Source: Papilionanthe hookeriana x Papilionanthe teres (taxonomy: Eukaryota; Streptophyta; Magnoliopsida; Asparagales; Orchidaceae). From it: DNA of 64,000 bases. Numbering within the stretch: position 1 is the stretch's first letter; every line of letters starts with the position of its first letter. Shown here in pieces: positions 59,323 to 64,000 of this stretch. The position numbers and the translations under genes were made by a program. The DNA is taken from contig CM040434.1 of assembly GCA_022702705.1 (NCBI GenBank), positions 60,815,022 through 60,879,021 of the forward strand. The letters run 5' to 3'. The notes under the pieces are model-generated. The model worked only from the letters and a program-made list of their open reading frames with translations, was not told where the DNA came from and searched no databases.

Positions 59323-61290
59323 ATGCAAAATAAAGGATCTGTAGAACTCGTGCCTTATGGTCCCAAGTTTGAAAAATATAAAAAAATCAAAAAACAAAAA
59401 GGACTTGAAAATCTGGAAATGGAAATGGTAAAAATTCAAAATCATAACTTGAAAAAGCATCATAAATCATTGAGGGATTATGTAAATCCTACGAAAGATG
59501 AAATTCACTCAAGTATACAAATCCCTATCGTAGAAGCTGACTCGTTTGAACTAAATCCAGCGATTATCCAACTAGTGTAGAACAACCACTTTGGGGGAAC
59601 TCCTTCTGAAGATCCCTATTTACACTTATCTAATTTTCTAGAACTTTGTGCTACATTTCATTATAATGGCATGTCAGATGATGCTGTCAAGTTAAGACTT
59701 TTTCCTTTATCACTAAAGGATAAGGCTAAAATGTGGTTATACTCATTATCACATTTCTCTATTAAAAATTGGGAGGAGTTAGGAGTTAAATCAAGAATTC
59801 CTAACTAAGTATTTTTCACCTTCAATGACTACTAAATTTAGAAACGATGTTATCTCATTTTGTCAGTATGAAGGGGAATCAATATATGAAGCCTGGGAAA
59901 GATTTAAGGAACTCATAAGAAAGTGTCCACATCATGCTCTGCCAGATTGGTTAATCATTCAAAATGTTATAATGGGTTAGTAGGATCCCTTAGGTCCATT
60001 ATTGATGGTGTTGTTGTTGGTTCATTAATGTCAAAATCATTTGAAGAAGCATATGCATTAATTGAAAAAATGGCTACAAATGAATTTCAATGGCCCTCTG
60101 CAAGGGTAAATCCTAAAAATGAAGCTAGTGTTTATAATACATATGTGATTGCAATTCTTGCATCTCAAGTTGCTGCAATATCAAGGACATTGGACCAATT
60201 TGGAATGAACTAGCCTCAATTTACTCCTGTAAGTGAGGAAAGTTCATTAGGGCATATGATTGATTCCAACTTATAAATGAGACTTTAAATACCATAAACA
60301 ACTCGTATTCTAACTTGTACAACCCAGTTTGGAAGAACGATCCTAATTTTAACCGGAATCCTACGACTAGGGGTTGAAACCAAAAATGGGAAAATAATCA
60401 TGCAAATCCTAATATAAGTTGGAATAATCAGGGTAACACAAGCTATAGATCTTCATATCCACTGGACTCTAACAATAACCAACAATTTAAGGATAAGAAG
60501 ATGTCTATAAATGAAGTGGTATTAAAAATTAGAAACCAGTTGCAAAGTAAAAAAGGTGAGATTAGAAACACAGAGAATCAACTGGCACAAATAACTAATT
60601 CACTTAGTAATAGACCCCAAGAAACACTTCCTAGCAACACTGAGATCAAACATAAAGAGAACAATAATGAACATGTAGAAGTTGTCCAATTTAGAAGTGG
60701 AAGAGAGATAGAGGATGTGGTTAGAAAAGAGAAAGAAGTTGTGAGATAAACAAAGGAAATAAAAAGACCTGAAGATCATGTTTCTAAGGATCTACAAAAT
60801 TTAATATCTCTAACTAAAACCAATTTAGAAAGACCACCACCTCCATTTCCTCAAAGACTGAGACATCATAAGTTAGATAAATAATTTTCAAAGTACTTGG
60901 AAGTACTTAAGAAGTTAACGATAAATATTCCATTCGCAAAAGCTTTAGAAAAATGCCAAGTTATGCAAAGTTTATGAAGGAGATATTAAACAAGAAATGA
61001 AAATTTGGGGATTACGAGATAGTTGCACTAAGTGAGGAGTGCAGTGCTGTACTGTAGAAAAAGTTTCCAACGAAACTTAAAGATCCTTGTAGCTTTATAA
61101 TTCTTTGGGAAATTAGAAAATAATTATGTGGAAAAGCTTTATGTGATTTAGGAGCGAGCATTAATGTGATTCCTCTATCTATATTTAAAAGGTTAGGTTT
61201 AGTCGATATTTCTCTCACTACTGTAACCCTTCAGTTAGTTGATCAATATATCATTTATCCAAAAGGTGTTATAGAAGACATGCTTATAAA
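59323..61290 (+). pseudogene. Athila gag and start of protease, element C (broken)
   Basis: The start is the ATG at 59,323 (MQNKGSVELVPYGPKFEKYK). An in-frame TAG at 59,578-59,580 stands where a Gln codon is expected. Past it the frame reads HFGGTPSEDPYLHLSNFLEL and LRLFPLSLKDKAKMWLYSLS. After a frameshift near 59,790 come KSFEEAYALIEKMATNEFQW (60,030-60,090) and, from 60,501, SINEVVLKIRNQLQ and VQFRSGREIEDVVRKEKEVV. The protease begins CDLGASINVIPLSIFKRLGL (61,142 on), with the catalytic Asp at 61,145-61,147. It ends at EDMLIK, where the LINE entered. It parallels element B but is on the other strand. Confidence 0.88.
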
Positions 61291-61298
61291 GCCTTAAT

Positions 61299-61312
61299 CC
61301 CACTAAGTGGGG
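61299..61312. other. Palindromic 3' signature of the RTE LINE
   Basis: CCCACTAAGTGGGG forms a short stem near the 3' end, a feature of plant RTE elements that probably helps RT recognise its RNA (inference). Confidence 0.7.
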
Positions 61313-61544
61313 TCGGCTACATGAATCCTTTTTCTCCATTGTGTGCTATTTAGTGTCAAATTTCATTTAATTCTAATAAATTAAGATCATTTTTTATGCA
61401 ATAAGCCTAAGTTTTCCTAGGTCGCACTCTCGCCTTTCTTAACATAAGTTGTATTTAAAACATCTACTCTCCTAATCGGATCATCAAGTGGTCGACGTTT
61501 AATGTGACCAAACCATCTAAGGCGACTCTCTCTAATTTTATCCG

Positions 61545-64000
61545 TCACTGGTGCAACTCCAACCCTATTACAGATATATTCATTTCCATTTTGTCTCTAA
61601 GTGTAAAACCACTCATCCACCTAATCATTCTCATCTCGGCAACACTTAACTTAACATTATGTTTCTCTTTTAAAGGCCAGCATTCAGCACCATAGAGCAT
61701 TGAAGGTCTCACCACCATCTTATAAAATTTTCCTTTCAGTCTAAGCGGTACTTTTCTATCACACAAAAGGCCGGACACATTCCTTCACTTCAACCAACCA
61801 ACCTGAATTCTACTATTAACATCCCCATCTATATCACCATCGCTTTGAACAATGGACCCGAGATATCTAAATCGTTCACACCTTTTAATAATTTGATCAC
61901 CCAAAGTAACACTTCTGTCACTAGACCTACCATTAATAAATTACTTTTCATGTATTCAGTTTTAGTTCTACTCAAACGAAGACCTTTAGACTCCAATGTA
62001 GACCTCCATAATTCAAGTTTTTCCTGGACTTTTTCTCTTGTCTTATCCACAAGGAGGATATCATCAGCAAAAAGCATACACCAAGGTACATCCTCTTGTA
62101 AATGGCCGGAAAGACCATCCATAAATAAAGCAAAAAGATATGGGCTTAAAGCCGATCGTTGATGTAAACCAACGAGAAATAGTAAAATACTTGGTCAATC
62201 CTCCTTCGGTTCGAACACATGTAACGGCTCTAGCATACATATCTTTAATGACTTGAATATAAGTCATATCAACACCTTTCTTATCAATGACTCTCCAAAG
62301 AACATCTCTAGGAACCTTATCGTAAGCTTTTTCTAAATCAATAAAAATCGAAATGTAGATCCTCCTTATTATCTCTCGTACTTCTCTATCAAACCTCTCA
62401 ATAAATGTATAGCTTCCATGGTAGACCTGCCCGGCATAAATTCAAATTGATTATGAGAAATCTTCGTAATACGTCTTAACCAATGTTCAATTACCCTCTC
62501 CCATAATTTTAAAGTATGACACATCAATTTAATTCCTCTATAATTTGCACACTCTTGTGCATCTCCTTTATTCTTAAAAATGGGGACCAAAAATGCTCTT
62601 TCTCCACTCCTCAGGCATCTTTTTAGCTTTTAAAATAATATTAAAAAATTTAGTAAGCCAGGAAACCCCCCAAATCACCTAAACATTTCCACACTTCAAT
62701 TGGGATATCATCAGGTCCTACAGACTCCCCCCTTGGTTTTCTTTAAAGCCTCATCAACTTCTTTTTTACTAATGCGACGGTAAAAATGAAAAGTTTTATT
62801 ATTATTAACGATATTAAGATCACTAAGGTCGATCGTACTTTCAGCATCATCATTAAAAAGTTTATCAAAATAATTCACCCACCTATGTTGAATATCTTTT
62901 TCTAAGAAAAGCACTTTTTGATTTTCATCTTTAATACACTTTACTTGAGTTAAATCTTTAATTTTCTTTTCTCTTTGTTTGGCTAGTTTATACATATATT
63001 TCACCTTCTGTAGTATCTAACATGTTATAAAGATCACTAAAAGCATAATTTTTAGCTTCACAGATTATTCTTTTACACTCCCTGCGGGCCGTTTTATATT
63101 TTTCCCAGTTCTCTACGTTTTTACATTTAAACCAATTTTTATAACAAAACTTCTTATATTTTATCTTTTCTTGCACATTATTATTCCACCACCAACTATT
63201 TTTATTTATAGAAACTTTTTCTTTTGATTCTCCAAGTACATCTTTAGCCACTTGTTTAATAGTATTAGTTAATTTTTCCCACATAACATTCGCGTCTTCA
63301 TGAATATCCCAAATATTTAAATCTTGAATTTTACTCATAAAAATAATTTTATTTGTGTCTTTTAGGTGCCCCCATCTTATTCTACGATGTTGAATCCTAG
63401 TATTCTTTATTTTACAACTCTTCATCTTAAAATCTAGAACTAATAATCGATGTTGGGTACTTAGTTGCTAACTTGGAATGACCTTACAATCCTTATAATC
63501 TCGACGATCTCTTCTTCTCATAAGCAAATAATAAATTTGTGTTTTATTAGATCCATTCTTATAAGTAATAAGATGCTCATCTCCTTTCTTGAATAAAGTA
63601 TTAGTAATAATCATATCATACGCTAAAGCGAAATCTAAAATGGCTCTACTTTCTTCATTAATGGCTCCATAACCGTAGCCACCATGAATATTTTTGAAAT
63701 CTTCTACCACTCTACCAACATGACCATTTAAATCTCCTCCAATAAATTTTTTTTCTTCAAGGGGTATCAAGTGTATTAAGTCTTCTAAATCATTCCAGAA
63801 TTTATCTTTAGATCCTATATCTAAACCAACTTGAGGAGCATAAGCACTTATAATATTAAAAATCTTAGTATCAATAATAATCTTAAGTGCTATAATTCTA
63901 TCTCCAACTCTATTAATTTTAACAACATTATCTTTCAAACTCTTATCTATAATTACACCTACACCATTTCTAGTACGACTCTTACCAGAATACCATAGTC
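61545..64000 (-). pseudogene. RTE LINE polyprotein: endonuclease and reverse transcriptase (broken)
   Basis: One protein normally nicks and copies. On the minus strand the endonuclease runs from the window edge (KSRTRNGVGVIID, then IISAYAPQVG, GGDLNGHVG and RRRDRRDYKDCKVIPS, to 63,468). An intervening basic region follows (63,425-62,990). RT has NKGDAQECANYRGIKLMCHT and FMPGRSTMEAI (62,570-62,420), MLFADDILLVDKT near 62,075 and the C-terminal MLYGAECWPLKEKH near 61,690. The expected catalytic FADD is kept. Several frameshifts, including ones near 63,000, 62,600 and 62,200, disable it. The clade call rests on the KNKGD...NYRGIKL and VIPS motifs. Confidence 0.85.

Larger units (their letters stand above)
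61291..64000 (-). mobile_element. RTE-type LINE, 5' end beyond the window
   Basis: The 3' end is the plant RTE signature, on the plus strand GCCTTAATCCCACTAAGTGG followed by GGTCGGCTACATGAATCC. The (TTG)n tail usual for this group is absent. The minus-strand coding region has endonuclease and RT. It interrupts the protease of Athila C. The window ends within the endonuclease, so total length is unknown. Confidence 0.88.

Overview
This window looks like plant nuclear heterochromatin, probably from a flowering plant; I cannot name the species. It is AT-rich and I see no host gene, tRNA, rRNA or CRISPR array. Nearly all of it is transposable elements stacked inside one another: Athila-type Ty3/gypsy LTR retrotransposons, one very large Tat/Ogre-type Ty3/gypsy element, an L1-type LINE and an RTE-type LINE. 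Athila is assigned from gag and protease motifs, a primer-binding site (PBS) matching the tRNA-Asp 3' end, and LTRs of about 1.9-2.0 kb. Tat/Ogre is assigned from a tRNA-Arg-type PBS, RT, double RNase H and integrase motifs, very long LTRs and a tandem-repeat 3' UTR.

Left part (1-15,113): 1-427 is the end of a Tat-family LTR lying against the 3' part of an Athila element on the + strand (436-1,884). That element's LTR (D, from 1,885) was hit by a full-length L1 LINE on the - strand (about 3,505-9,288) and by a solo Athila LTR (9,302-11,566, target-site duplication ATATC). The last 44 bases of LTR D follow at 11,567-11,610. They run directly into a second Athila 3' UTR, a polypurine tract (PPT) and a truncated LTR (F, 11,940-12,823). 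A minus-strand Athila element (G) follows: LTR 12,824-14,648, PPT, and 3' UTR to 15,113.

Central stack (15,114-56,824): a minus-strand Athila-like element (B) has LTRs at 15,114-17,102 and 54,823-56,824. It carries gag and protease but no recognisable RT or integrase. A solo Tat LTR (22,035-27,091 plus 52,320-54,752, duplication ATACT) sits in its 5' UTR. Inside that solo LTR is a complete 25.2-kb Tat/Ogre element of the same family (27,092-52,314, duplication TGGCA) with 7.24-kb LTRs. On the - strand its internal region reads PBS, gag, protease, RT, RNase H, second RNase H, integrase, then a 3' UTR with about ten copies of an 83-bp tandem repeat.

Right part (56,825-64,000): G continues briefly to 57,189. 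A plus-strand Athila element (C) follows with LTR 57,190-59,080, a decayed PBS, gag and the start of protease. An RTE-type LINE on the - strand interrupts that protease at 61,291 and runs off the window. Relative order of insertion: G, then B and C (mutual order unknown); then the solo Tat LTR within B; then the giant Tat element, the youngest in that stack. Most reading frames are broken, so coding regions are listed as pseudogenes. Many of the giant element's frame breaks may be consensus errors, because mismatches between its own LTRs concentrate at CG and CNG sites.
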